This document shows, piece by piece, positions 33,500 through 42,934 of a DNA stretch of 64,000 nt. The DNA is taken from assembly GCF_015773195.1 (NCBI RefSeq), contig NZ_JADWYK010000001.1:558001-622000 (forward strand), in the 5' to 3' direction. The translations under genes were made by a program, and so were the position numbers. Within the stretch, counting starts at the first letter, position 1, and each line of letters begins with the position of its first letter. The DNA comes from Hymenobacter guriensis. Its GTDB lineage: Bacteria > Bacteroidota > Bacteroidia > Cytophagales > Hymenobacteraceae. The notes under the pieces were generated by a model. It worked only from the letters and a program-made list of their open reading frames with translations, was not told the DNA's origin and did no database searches.

Positions 33500-34576
33500 G
33501 TGAAGCTGCTCGATAAATACATTTTAAAGAAGTTTCTGACGTCTTACATCTTCACGGTGGTGATGCTGGTGTCGGTTATCTGCGTGATTGACTTCACGGA
33601 GAAAAACGACGACTTCATCAAGCACGACCTGGGCGCCTGGAAGATTATTTCGGAGTACTACGTGAACCTGTTTCCGTACTTCGCCAACCTGCTCTCGCCC
33701 ATCACCGTGTTCATTGCCACCGTGTTCGTGACGGCGCGGCTGGCGGCGCGCACCGAAATTGTGGCCATGCTCAGCAGCGGCATCAGCTTTCAGCGGCTGC
33801 TGGTGCCTTACCTCATGGGCGCTACCATCATTGGGGTTTCGATTTTCGGGCTTATTGGCTGGGTGATTCCGAATGCCAACAAGACGCGCGTCACGTTTGA
33901 GCGGGCCTACATCAAGAACCCCTTCCGCTTTCAGGCCCGCAACATCCACATCAAGATCGGGCCGAAAAGCTACGCCTACATGGAGAGCTACGACAACGTG
34001 AGCAACATCGGCTACCGTTTCGCGCTCGAAACCATTGAGGGCACCCAACTCAAGCGCCGGCTCACGGCCAACACCATCCAGTGGGACTCCACGCGCAAGG
34101 CCTGGCAACTCTCGCCCCAGCTGATTCACACCTTTCAGGGTGACAAGGAAACACTGCGCAGCGTACCCTCCCGCGACACCACCCTCAACCTCTACCCCAA
34201 GGACTTTGCCAGCACCTACCGCCTGGCCGAAACCCTCACCCTGCCCGAGCTGAACCGCTTTATCCAGCAGAAAATAGACCGGGGCGCCGACGATACCGAA
34301 ACCTACCTCATCGAGAAGTACGAGCGGTACTCCTACCCTTTCGCCATTCTGATTCTGACCACCATCGGCGTCATTCTGTCGTCCCGAAAGTCGCGCAGCG
34401 GCGTGGGCGGGCAGATTGCCTTGGGCTTCTCGCTGGCTTTCGTGTTCATCATCTTCGTGATTCTGAGCCGCAACCTCGCCCTGGTCGGCGACTTGTCGCC
34501 GCTGGTGGCGGCGTGGGTGCCCAGCACCATTTTCACGCTTATCGGGGCGGCACTATACCGGCTGGTACCCAAATAA
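33500..34576 (+). CDS. LptF/LptG-family permease (lipopolysaccharide export)
   Basis: 358 residues with a GTG start (KLLDKYILKKFLTSYIFTVV). Three N-terminal and three C-terminal membrane helices surround a periplasmic beta-jellyroll region, the layout of LptF/G: LSPITVFIATVFVTARLAAR, EIVAMLSSGISFQRLLVPYL and, at the C-terminus, SYPFAILILTTIGVILSSRK. It forms part of the LptB2FG transporter that lifts lipopolysaccharide out of the inner membrane. F or G cannot be decided without comparison. Confidence 0.9.
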   Translation: MKLLDKYILKKFLTSYIFTVVMLVSVICVIDFTEKNDDFIKHDLGAWKIISEYYVNLFPYFANLLSPITVFIATVFVTARLAARTEIVAMLSSGISFQRLLVPYLMGATIIGVSIFGLIGWVIPNANKTRVTFERAYIKNPFRFQARNIHIKIGPKSYAYMESYDNVSNIGYRFALETIEGTQLKRRLTANTIQWDSTRKAWQLSPQLIHTFQGDKETLRSVPSRDTTLNLYPKDFASTYRLAETLTLPELNRFIQQKIDRGADDTETYLIEKYERYSYPFAILILTTIGVILSSRKSRSGVGGQIALGFSLAFVFIIFVILSRNLALVGDLSPLVAAWVPSTIFTLIGAALYRLVPK

Positions 34577-34582
34577 AGAGGA

Positions 34583-34690
34583 AGTGGTGGAGCGGTGAAA
34601 TAGTGAGTTCGATGTTCGGCTGGCGCAGTTTACGCCAGTTGCGCGGACAGAACGTCAAACTCACCAGCTCACCACCTCCCCATTTCACTA
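34583..34690. repeat. Imperfect inverted repeat of the 'GTGAGCTGGTG' class
   Basis: Reiterated GTGGTGGAGCGGTGAAATAG on the left and CACCAGCTCACCACCTCCCC plus ATTTCACTAC on the right form an interrupted stem. AACGTCAAACTCACCAGCTC at about 34650 is nearly identical to 1206-1226. It lies between two co-directional genes. Confidence 0.6.
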
Positions 34691-34698
34691 CTTAACTT

Positions 34699-35634
34699 AT
34701 GCTCAAAGATTACCTGCGTCTGCATTTCATTGTGTTGCTCTGGGGCTTCACGGCCATTCTGGGGCGGCTGATTTCGGTGCCGCCGGTGGAGCTGGTGTTC
34801 TGGCGCACCTTGCTGGCGGCAGCCGGCTTGGCCCTGTTGCTGGGGCTGCGGCGGCAGCCCTGGCGCGTGCCCGCCACCGAAATGCTGAAGATGCTGGGCA
34901 TTGGGGTGCTGGTAGCCGCGCACTGGATTACGTTTTTCCTGGCCGCACGCCTCTCGTCGGTGAGCGTGTGCCTGGCCGGACTGGCTACGCTGGCTCTCTG
35001 GACCTCCTTGCTGGAACCCCTGGTGCTGTGGCGGCGGGTACGCTTTTACGAGGTGGGCCTGGGCTTGCTCACGATGGTGGGCTTGTACCTGGTGTCGCAG
35101 GCCGAGCTGGACCAACTTCTGGGGCTGCTGGTGGCGGTAGTGTCGGCGGGGCTGTCGGCCTTGTTCAGCGTGTTCAATGCCAAGCTGGTGCAGCGCCACA
35201 CGCCTTTGCAGCTTACGCTCTACGAAATGGCCGGGGCCTGCCTGAGCATCGTGCTGTTTTTGCCTTTCTACAGCCAGTACTTCACCGAGGGCCGGGGCCT
35301 GCAGCTGGGGCTGGCGGGGCTCGACTGGCTGTGGCTGCTGCTGCTGGCGGGCGTGTGCACGGTGTACGCCTTCTCCTCGTCGGTGGAGCTGATGAAGCGC
35401 ATTTCGGCCTTCGTAGTAAGCCTGACCATTAACCTGGAGCCCGTGTACGGTATTCTGCTGGCGGTGCTGATGTATACGCTGCGGGTGCCCGGCTTTGGGC
35501 AGGAGCGGCTGTCCACCGGCTTTTACCTGGGCACCGTGGTGATTCTGCTTAGTGTGCTGATCCAGCCCGTGCTCGACCAGTGGCTTAAGCGCCGCCAGCG
35601 CCGAACCGAGGCCGCCGAGGTGCTGATGGGGTGA
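34699..35634 (+). CDS. EamA/DMT-family transporter
   Basis: 311 residues with ten hydrophobic helices arranged as two EamA repeats. The N-terminal repeat shows HFIVLLWGFTAILGRLISVP and VFWRTLLAAAGLALLLG; the C-terminal repeat shows SAFVVSLTINLEPVYGILLA, the usual EamA helix. These carriers export or import small metabolites such as amino acids or nucleotide sugars; no substrate is evident. It starts directly after an inverted repeat, 122 bases past the LptF/G stop. Confidence 0.88.
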   Translation: MLKDYLRLHFIVLLWGFTAILGRLISVPPVELVFWRTLLAAAGLALLLGLRRQPWRVPATEMLKMLGIGVLVAAHWITFFLAARLSSVSVCLAGLATLALWTSLLEPLVLWRRVRFYEVGLGLLTMVGLYLVSQAELDQLLGLLVAVVSAGLSALFSVFNAKLVQRHTPLQLTLYEMAGACLSIVLFLPFYSQYFTEGRGLQLGLAGLDWLWLLLLAGVCTVYAFSSSVELMKRISAFVVSLTINLEPVYGILLAVLMYTLRVPGFGQERLSTGFYLGTVVILLSVLIQPVLDQWLKRRQRRTEAAEVLMG

Positions 35635-35676
35635 TGAAAGCAACGGAGGGCGGGGGCAAGCCCCGCCCCTACTTCA

Positions 35677-36489
35677 TTACAGTTGCCCTTCCCACACTTG
35701 ATACTCGGCCGGCAGGGACATATTTGGGGGCGTTTCCTGGCCGGGAAACAGACCGTACACCGCCGAACCGGATCCTGAAAGACTGGCGTAGGCAGCCCCA
35801 GCCGCGTACAGTGCCGCCTTAATTTCACTCAGCACGGGGTAGTGTGGAGTTAGAGCGTCCTCAAAGTCGTTGCTGACGGTGTGGCGCCAGGTTTCCAGAG
35901 GCTGCCCCAGGGCCTCGCGCAAGCCGTGGCGGAGCGGGCGGGGCGTCACGCGGGCGTAAGCCTCGGCCGTACTGATGTGCAGGCCGGGATAAATGACTTT
36001 GCAGGCCACCCCGCGTAGATCAAGGTTGATATTCTCGAATACGTCCCCCTTTTCGATGGCGAAAACGGGCTTGTTTTGGATGAAAAACGCGCAGTCGGCT
36101 CCCAGCCGGCGGGCGTAGCTTTCCAGGCCTTCGGCGGAGAGCTGCAGCTGGAACAGGTCGTTGAGGGCGCGCAGGGCAAAGGCAGCGTCGCCGGAGCCGC
36201 CCCCCAGCCCCGCCCCAATGGGCACCACTTTATGCAGGTGCAGCTGCACCGGGGGCAGCGCAAAATCGGCCCGCAGCAGCTCGTAGGCGCGCAGGCAGAG
36301 GTTGGTAGCCGGCTCACCGGGAATGGGAATCCCAGTAAGCGTGAGCGAAATGGCCGCCGCGGGCAGCACCTCCAGGGCGTCGCACCAGGGCAGCGGCACA
36401 AATACCGATTCGAGCGTGCGGAAGCCGTCGGGGCGGCGGCCCGTCACGTAGAGGCCCAGGTTGAGTTTGGCATTCGGAAAAACGAGCAT
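35677..36489 (-). CDS. ispE: 4-diphosphocytidyl-2-C-methyl-D-erythritol kinase
   Basis: 270 residues. It is a GHMP kinase with FPNAKLNLGLYVTGRRPDGF near the N-terminus, the ATP loop VPIGAGLGGGSGDAAFALRA, GADCAFFIQNKPVFAIEKGD and the C-terminal ASLSGSGSAVYGLF. It phosphorylates CDP-methylerythritol in the non-mevalonate isoprenoid pathway. The second Ser of the usual GGGSSDAA is Gly, a common variation. It is convergent with the EamA gene. Confidence 0.95.
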   Translation of the reverse strand: MLVFPNAKLNLGLYVTGRRPDGFRTLESVFVPLPWCDALEVLPAAAISLTLTGIPIPGEPATNLCLRAYELLRADFALPPVQLHLHKVVPIGAGLGGGSGDAAFALRALNDLFQLQLSAEGLESYARRLGADCAFFIQNKPVFAIEKGDVFENINLDLRGVACKVIYPGLHISTAEAYARVTPRPLRHGLREALGQPLETWRHTVSNDFEDALTPHYPVLSEIKAALYAAGAAYASLSGSGSAVYGLFPGQETPPNMSLPAEYQVWEGQL

Positions 36490-36622
36490 AGGAGAAGCTT
36501 TAGCTGTCAGCCATTGGCAGTCGAAAACGCTGCAATATTCCGATTCCGGCCGAATTCTGGTCTAAAACCGTTTGCTTTGGCATTTCGGCCCTCCGTGTTT
36601 TTCAGCTAAGCCTTAACAGCCA

Positions 36623-37273
36623 ATGGCCAACCGCCAACCACCAACCTGGTATCTGCGCCACGGCAAGCGCCTGCTGGATATGGCTGTGGCCGCGCCCGCG
36701 CTGCTGCTGGCTCTGGCGGTGCTGGCCCCGGTAGCGGCAGCGCTGGCCTGGCAGAACGGCGGCACGTGGCTGTTCCGGCAGCGGCGGCCGGGCCTGCACG
36801 GGCAGCTGTTCACGCTCTACAAGCTCCAGACCATGACCCAGCGCCACGATGCCGCCGGGCAGCTGTTGCCCGACGCCGACCGCCTCACGCCGCTGGGCCG
36901 CTGGGTGCGGGCTACGTCGGTGGATGAGCTGCCCCAGCTCTGGAACGTGCTGCGCGGCGACATCAGCCTGGTAGGGCCCCGGCCGCTGCTGGAGCAGTAT
37001 CTGCCGCTGTACTCGGCCACGCAGGCCCGGCGCCACTTAGTACGGCCGGGCATCACGGGCTGGGCTCAGGTCAACGGCCGCAACGCCATCAGCTGGGAGC
37101 AGAAATTCGCGTACGACGTCTGGTACGTCGACCACGTTTCTTTCTGGGTTGATGTGCGGATTCTCTGGCTGACTCTGCGGCGGGTGCTGGGAGCCCACGG
37201 CATTTCGGCACCCGGCCAAGCCACCATGGAAGCTTTTCGCGGCACCTCTTCTTCTGATTCTTCTTCTCTCTGA
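36623..37273 (+). CDS. PglC-like sugar-1-phosphate transferase to polyprenyl phosphate
   Basis: 216 residues with one N-terminal hydrophobic segment (MAVAAPALLLALAVLAPVAA) and the monotopic phosphoglycosyl transferase core: GGTWLFRQRRPGLHGQLF, LYKLQTMTQ, LGRWVRATSVDELPQLWNVL (catalytic Asp-Glu), GDISLVGPRPLLEQYLP and RPGITGWAQVNGRN. It starts a lipid-linked glycan by moving a sugar phosphate from UDP-sugar to undecaprenyl phosphate. It is followed one base later by a PglD-like acetyltransferase, then a PglE-like aminotransferase, suggesting a UDP-diacetylbacillosamine-type sugar. Its Ser-rich C-terminal tail (GTSSSDSSSL) is unusual. Confidence 0.9.
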   Translation: MANRQPPTWYLRHGKRLLDMAVAAPALLLALAVLAPVAAALAWQNGGTWLFRQRRPGLHGQLFTLYKLQTMTQRHDAAGQLLPDADRLTPLGRWVRATSVDELPQLWNVLRGDISLVGPRPLLEQYLPLYSATQARRHLVRPGITGWAQVNGRNAISWEQKFAYDVWYVDHVSFWVDVRILWLTLRRVLGAHGISAPGQATMEAFRGTSSSDSSSL

Positions 37274-37274
37274 T

Positions 37275-37976
37275 ATGACGCAGCTTTTCTTTGCCGATAT
37301 CCACAACGCCGACGGCGACGCGCCCCGCCCCCTGGCCATTGTGGGCGCGGGCGGCTTGGGCCGGGAAGTGCTGCTGCTGGTGCGCCAGCTCAACGAAGTG
37401 CAGCCTACCTGGGACGTTATCGGCTTTTTCGATGACCATGCTCCTGCCCTGCCCGCCATCCACGGCGTGCCCTACCGCGGCACTGTGGCCGACCTGAACG
37501 CCTGGCCCGAGCCCCTGCACGTGGCCGTGGCCGTGGGTAGCAGCCGCAGCCGGGCCGCCGTGGTAGAACGACTTACCAGCGCACAGCTGTCGTTTGCCAC
37601 GCTCATTCATCCCAACGTAGCTCTCCGCCCCTACCAGCGGATTCAGGTGGGCGAGGGCTGCATCATCAGCCAGAGCTGCATCCTCACCACCGATATTACC
37701 CTGGGCCGCCATGTGCTGCTGAACCTGGGCTGCACTATTGGCCACGATGCCGTGCTGGCCGACTTCTGCTCCCTCATGCCCCATGCCAACGTGGGGGGTG
37801 GGGCCCAGCTGGAGGCAGAGGTCTACCTGGGCACCAATGCTACCGTCATCCAGCAGGTGCGCGTGGGCGCCCGCACCGTGGTAGGGGCCGGGGCCGTGGT
37901 AGTACGCCCCCTCCCCGCCGACTGTACCGCCGTGGGCGTACCGGCCGTGGTAATGAAGCAGCATCCGGCTGCCTGA
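37275..37976 (+). CDS. PglD/NeuD-like sugar O/N-acyltransferase
   Basis: 233 residues. The N-terminal Rossmann-like part has LAIVGAGGLGREVLLLVRQL. The C-terminal left-handed beta-helix of hexapeptide repeats is clear (IHPNVALRPYQRIQVGEGCI, ISQSCILTTDITLGRHVLLN, LGCTIGHDAVLADFCSLMPH, VGARTVVGAGAVVVR), with His in GHDAVL as the likely base. It would acetylate the 4-amino group of a UDP-sugar. The start is one base after the PglC-like stop (TGATATG). Confidence 0.9.
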   Translation: MTQLFFADIHNADGDAPRPLAIVGAGGLGREVLLLVRQLNEVQPTWDVIGFFDDHAPALPAIHGVPYRGTVADLNAWPEPLHVAVAVGSSRSRAAVVERLTSAQLSFATLIHPNVALRPYQRIQVGEGCIISQSCILTTDITLGRHVLLNLGCTIGHDAVLADFCSLMPHANVGGGAQLEAEVYLGTNATVIQQVRVGARTVVGAGAVVVRPLPADCTAVGVPAVVMKQHPAA

Positions 37977-38130
37977 AGGCAATTGAGCGTCAGCGGCCTA
38001 TAGCGGAGGTTGATATTTTCGCAAAAGAATCCACCCTTTTCCGTGCAACAGGCCGCGCTGCGTCGTATCTTATTCGGTAGCTGACGCCGGTTTTCGGACT
38101 GTTGGCTGCCGCCTCTTCCGCCCTCCACCT

Positions 38131-39270
38131 ATGCGTAGCCAGGATTTCGACCGTCTATACTTATCTCCCCCGCACCTGGGCCGCCACGAGCTCAACTACC
38201 TGCACAAGGCCATTGAAGACAACTGGGTGGCGCCCGTCGGCCCCAACCTGGATGGGTTTGAGCGCGACATCTGCGAGTTTACCGGCGCCGGCCACTGCGT
38301 AGCGCTTACTTCGGGCACGGCGGCCATTCACCTGGGGCTGCGGCTGCTGGGCGTCGGCCCCGGCGACGAAGTGCTATGCTCGTCCTTCACCTTTGTGGCC
38401 ACGGCCAGCCCTATTTTGTACCTGGGCGCTACGCCGGTGTTCGTGGATAGCGAAACGACTACGTGGAACATGTGCCCGGAGCGGCTGCGTGAAGCCATTG
38501 AGGACCGTATCCGGCAGGGCCACCGCCCCAAAGCCTTGATACTGGTGCATCTCTACGGTATGCCGGCCCGGCTGCGCGAAATCCTGGCCATAGCCGCGGA
38601 GTTCGACATTCCGGTGCTGGAAGATGCGGCCGAGGCCCTGGGCTCCCGCTACGAAGGCCAGCCGCTAGGTTCCTTCGGGGCCGTGGGCGTTTTCTCCTTC
38701 AACGGCAACAAGATTCTGACGACCAGCGGCGGCGGCGCCTTGGTTACCAACGATGCCGTTTGGGCGCAGAAAGCCCGTTTCTGGGCCACTCAGGCCCGGG
38801 ACGCTGCACCGTACTATCAGCACTCCGAGTTGGGCTACAACTACCGGCTCAGCAATCTGCTGGCGGGCATCGGGCGCGGGCAGATGGGGCTATTGGAAGA
38901 CCGGGTGAAAAAGCGCCGGGAAATCCACGCCTGGTATTGTGAGCGGCTGCGCCACGTGCCCGGCCTGGTTTTCGCCCCCCAGGAGCCGGCCGGCAGCCGC
39001 ACCAACCGCTGGCTGACTACCGTGCTTCTCGACGCGGAACAAACCACCGTCACGCCCGAACAGCTGCGCCTGCACCTGGAAACCCGCAACATCGAAAGCC
39101 GCCCGCTCTGGAAGCCTTTGCACCTGCAGCCGCTTTTCGCCGATGTGCCTCACTATGGGGGCGTGGTGTGTGAGGACTTGTTCGCGCGCGGCCTTTGCCT
39201 GCCTAGTGGTTCTGCTATGTCGGATATGGACTTACGCCGCGTGTTGGAAGCGGTAAAGGAGCTGCTGTAA
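38131..39270 (+). CDS. DegT/DnrJ/EryC1 sugar aminotransferase (PglE-like)
   Basis: 379 residues. PLP-dependent fold with FDRLYLSPPHLGRHELNYLH, VALTSGTAAIHLGLRLLGVG, EVLCSSFTFVATASPILYLG, LEDAAEALGSRYEGQPLGSF and the Schiff-base Lys in FSFNGNKILTTSGGGALV. Near the end, NIESRPLWKPLHLQP is typical of the PglE/PseC branch. It transfers an amino group to a 4-keto-6-deoxy UDP-sugar. The 4,6-dehydratase that would supply that substrate is not in the window. It is 154 bases beyond the pglD-like gene; a GCGTCAGC/GCTGACGC pair lies between them. Confidence 0.9.
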   Translation: MRSQDFDRLYLSPPHLGRHELNYLHKAIEDNWVAPVGPNLDGFERDICEFTGAGHCVALTSGTAAIHLGLRLLGVGPGDEVLCSSFTFVATASPILYLGATPVFVDSETTTWNMCPERLREAIEDRIRQGHRPKALILVHLYGMPARLREILAIAAEFDIPVLEDAAEALGSRYEGQPLGSFGAVGVFSFNGNKILTTSGGGALVTNDAVWAQKARFWATQARDAAPYYQHSELGYNYRLSNLLAGIGRGQMGLLEDRVKKRREIHAWYCERLRHVPGLVFAPQEPAGSRTNRWLTTVLLDAEQTTVTPEQLRLHLETRNIESRPLWKPLHLQPLFADVPHYGGVVCEDLFARGLCLPSGSAMSDMDLRRVLEAVKELL

Positions 39271-39283
39271 CGGCCCGTTAATA

Positions 39284-39380
39284 GCACAAGGGCCGGATTG
39301 GCAGTACATAAAGTTCAATTGACGGCACAAGAAGTCCACAGCCTGGTGGCAGTAGTACAAGTCTCTTGATTATAGTACAA
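39284..39380. repeat. Phased GYACAA repeats in a convergent intergenic region
   Basis: GCACAA (39284), GTACAT (39304), GCACAA (39325), GTACAA (39355) and GTACAA (39375) occur at spacings of 20, 21, 30 and 20 bases, close to whole helical turns. Function is unknown; the genes on both sides end here. Confidence 0.45.
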
Positions 39381-39392
39381 ACCGGCCTACCT

Positions 39393-40520
39393 CTACAATC
39401 CTTTCAGCGCCTGTTCCAAATCGGCCAGCAGGTCTTCTACTGGTTCAACGCCCACAGACAGGCGCACCAAGCCTACCGTGATGCCGAGCTCCTGCTGCTG
39501 CTCCGGCGTGAGGGAGCGGTGCGAGGTACCCAGCGGATAGGACAATGAAGAATCGACACCGGCCAGGGACGGCGCGAATGGAAAGCGCCGGCACGCCCGG
39601 ATAAAGCGGTTCACGACGTCGACATCATCAGCCAGTAGTATGGACAGCATTCCGCTAAACTGCCCCGCGCCCTGCTCTCGGGCCAACTCATGCTGGGGGT
39701 GGTCGGGCAGGCCGGGGTAGTACACGGCCCGCACGGCTGGCTGCCGCTGCAAACACTCAGCAATAGCCAGGGCATTGTGGCTATGCTCGCGCATCCGCAG
39801 GCGCAGGGTTTTAAGGCCGCGCACTGCCAGCCAGCTTTCCATAGGGCTCAGGGTAAGGCCAAACAGGACCCCAATCTGCTTGAGGCGCGCCGCCACGGCC
39901 GCATCGGCAGCTACCACAGCGCCGGCAGTTACATCGGAGTGGCCACTGAGGTACTTGGTCACGCTGTGCAGCACCAGGTCAGCACCTAGGGCAAGCGGGC
40001 GCGTGAGGATGGGGCTGGCAAACGTGTTGTCAACGACTAGCTTCAGCCCCAGACCGTGGCACACGTCGGCCAGCCGGCGCAGGTCGGCTACGCGCAGCAG
40101 CGGGTTGCTGAGGGTTTCGCAGAGCAGCAGGCGCGTGGTAGACTGCACGAACGGCGCCAGGTCGTAGAGCAATTCAAACGGCACGTAGCTGACGGTAATA
40201 CCCAGCCGGCTCAGCTCCTGATTCAGCAACGATGACGAGCCCCCGTAGATGTCGGCGGCACACAGCACATGGTCGCCGGTCTGGCAGCAGGCCAGCAGTG
40301 CCGCCAGAATGGCCGCCATGCCCGAGCCCGTAGCAATAGCTCCGGCCCCGCCTTCCAACTCGTTTACCTTGTCGGCCAGCTCATCGGAGTTGGGGTTGCC
40401 ATTGCGGGAATAGAGGTAGCGGCTGCCGGGCTCCCCGAAATACAGCTCCAGCTCCGTCAGATCTTCGAACTTGAAAACGGAGGTCTGGTAGATCGGGGTG
40501 ATTTTGGGGTGAATGTGCAT
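39393..40520 (-). CDS. Trans-sulfuration family PLP enzyme (cystathionine gamma-synthase/lyase type)
   Basis: 375 residues. Family landmarks are TPIYQTSVFKFEDL, YLYSRNGNPNSDELADKVNE, ELEGGAGAIATGSGMAAILA, LCETLSNPLLRVADL, VVDNTFASPILTRPLALGAD, the Schiff-base Lys in LVLHSVTKYLSGHSDVTAGA, and HRSLTPEQQQELGI near the end. These enzymes make or break cystathionine, methionine or homocysteine. Cystathionine gamma-synthase, gamma-lyase and methionine gamma-lyase cannot be separated here. No methionine-cluster genes are adjacent. Confidence 0.9.
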   Translation of the reverse strand: MHIHPKITPIYQTSVFKFEDLTELELYFGEPGSRYLYSRNGNPNSDELADKVNELEGGAGAIATGSGMAAILAALLACCQTGDHVLCAADIYGGSSSLLNQELSRLGITVSYVPFELLYDLAPFVQSTTRLLLCETLSNPLLRVADLRRLADVCHGLGLKLVVDNTFASPILTRPLALGADLVLHSVTKYLSGHSDVTAGAVVAADAAVAARLKQIGVLFGLTLSPMESWLAVRGLKTLRLRMREHSHNALAIAECLQRQPAVRAVYYPGLPDHPQHELAREQGAGQFSGMLSILLADDVDVVNRFIRACRRFPFAPSLAGVDSSLSYPLGTSHRSLTPEQQQELGITVGLVRLSVGVEPVEDLLADLEQALKGL

Positions 40521-40600
40521 AGCCGTTGCGCGCAGAGTTTCGCAGTGAAGGGTGCAGGGTTTCGCAGTGGAAGGCCACTGTGGACTCCTGTGTACAAAAG

Positions 40601-40632
40601 AAAAAGCCTTTCCCGCAAAGGAAAGGCTTTTT
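40601..40632 (-). terminator. Terminator of the atpD-atpC pair
   Basis: AAAAAGCCTTTCC pairs with GGAAAGGCTTTTT around a CGCAAA loop, 20 bases past the atpC stop. Confidence 0.92.
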
Positions 40633-40651
40633 ACCTCAAGCTAAAACCAGG

Positions 40652-40891
40652 TTACGCCGAAGCGCCTTCGGCCAGCACGATGACCTTGTTGCGGAGCACT
40701 TCCACCACCCCACCATCGATGCGGAAGGTGGTAGCGCCGCCGTTCAGCACCACGTTGCCTTCTTTCAGGGCCGAAATCAGGGGAGCGTGGTCGTTCAGCA
40801 CTTCAAACAGGCCGTCGGTACCCGGAAACTGGGCCGACGAAACCTCGCCTTCAAAGACCTTACGGTCGGGCGTGATGATTTCCAGATGCAT
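40652..40891 (-). CDS. atpC: ATP synthase epsilon subunit (short form)
   Basis: 79 residues, against about 130-140 in E. coli. Only the N-terminal beta-sandwich is present (MHLEIITPDRKVFEGEVSSA, GTDGLFEVLNDHAPLISAL, FRIDGGVVEVLRNKVIVLAE); the C-terminal helical hairpin that can inhibit ATP hydrolysis is absent. The short form is usual in Bacteroidota. It follows atpD on the same strand, separated by a ~97-base inverted repeat. Confidence 0.93.
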   Translation of the reverse strand: MHLEIITPDRKVFEGEVSSAQFPGTDGLFEVLNDHAPLISALKEGNVVLNGGATTFRIDGGVVEVLRNKVIVLAEGASA

Positions 40892-40894
40892 GCT

Positions 40895-40991
40895 TTCTAA
40901 TGTGAGAAATGTGGAAATGTGATGAATGTGCTGGGGGTTGTGTGAAAGTAATTTTCACATTTCCCACATCAGCACATTCCCCACATTAGAA
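40895..40991. repeat. Inverted repeat between atpD and atpC ('AATGTG' class)
   Basis: The outer ends TTCTAATGTG and CACATTAGAA are exact complements. Inside, GAAATGTGGAAATGTGATGA on the left faces TTTTCACATTTCCCACATCA and AGCACATTCC on the right, built from reiterated AATGTG units. A one-sided tract of similar CACATT units lies at about 18835-18890. It fills almost the whole atpD-atpC gap. Confidence 0.8.
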
Positions 40992-40993
40992 AT

Positions 40994-42508
<1,515 letters not shown>

Positions 42509-42538
42509 TTATAGTGAGTGGGCAACGTTTTCAGGCCG

Positions 42539-42570
42539 CAAAACTACGGCTTAATTGCCGCTTTGCCAAA
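42539..42570 (-). promoter_or_regulatory. Promoter of atpD-atpC
   Basis: On the minus strand TTTG (42570-42567), a 20-base spacer and TAGTTTTG (42546-42539) match TTTG / TAnnTTTG, about 40 bases before the atpD start. Confidence 0.75.
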
Positions 42571-42702
42571 GTCGGCCCGCACAGAAAATTTTCCGGTTTG
42601 GGCTGGTTTCTTCCGGCCCTGAAAATCAAGCATTCAGACCCCGTAAAACGGCGCTTTCGGGGCCACGGGGCGGAATTCCTCCGAAATATTTTTCACCAAA
42701 AA

Positions 42703-42733
42703 TTTGCCTTGAATAAAACCCGTAGTACATTTG
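42703..42733 (+). promoter_or_regulatory. Promoter of tRNA-Gln
   Basis: TTTG (42703-42706), a 19-base spacer and TACATTTG (42726-42733), an exact consensus match 43 bases before the mature tRNA. Confidence 0.85.
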
Positions 42734-42776
42734 CACACCCAAACGGAACACCATAGCGGTACTACGAATGGGAAAT

Positions 42777-42849
42777 TGTCCGATGGTGTAACTGGCAACA
42801 CGCTTGATTTTGATTCAAGAAAGTCCAGGTTCGAGCCCTGGTCGGACAA
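42777..42849 (+). tRNA. tRNA-Gln (anticodon TTG)
   Basis: Acceptor TGTCCGA pairs with TCGGACA, then discriminator A; CCA is not encoded. The anticodon arm CTTGA-TTTTGAT-TCAAG gives TTG. The T-arm CCAGG-TTCGAGC-CCTGG is normal. Confidence 0.95.
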
Positions 42850-42862
42850 CCGACTAAGTAAT

Positions 42863-42915
42863 GCGAAAGGCGCTGAGTCTTCCTCTCCGGAAGATTCGGC
42901 GCCTTTCGCTTTTTC
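42863..42915 (+). terminator. Terminator after tRNA-Gln
   Basis: GCGAAAGGCGC pairs with GCGCCTTTCGC, with an inner GTCTTCC/GGAAGAT stem, followed by TTTTTCCCC. It lies 20 bases before prs, so prs may depend on read-through or its own start. Confidence 0.85.
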
Positions 42916-42934
42916 CCCTTTTTCCATTTTGCCC

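Noticed and set aside
42731..42934. Upstream extension of prs.
   Set aside because: It reads through tRNA-Gln and its terminator hairpin.
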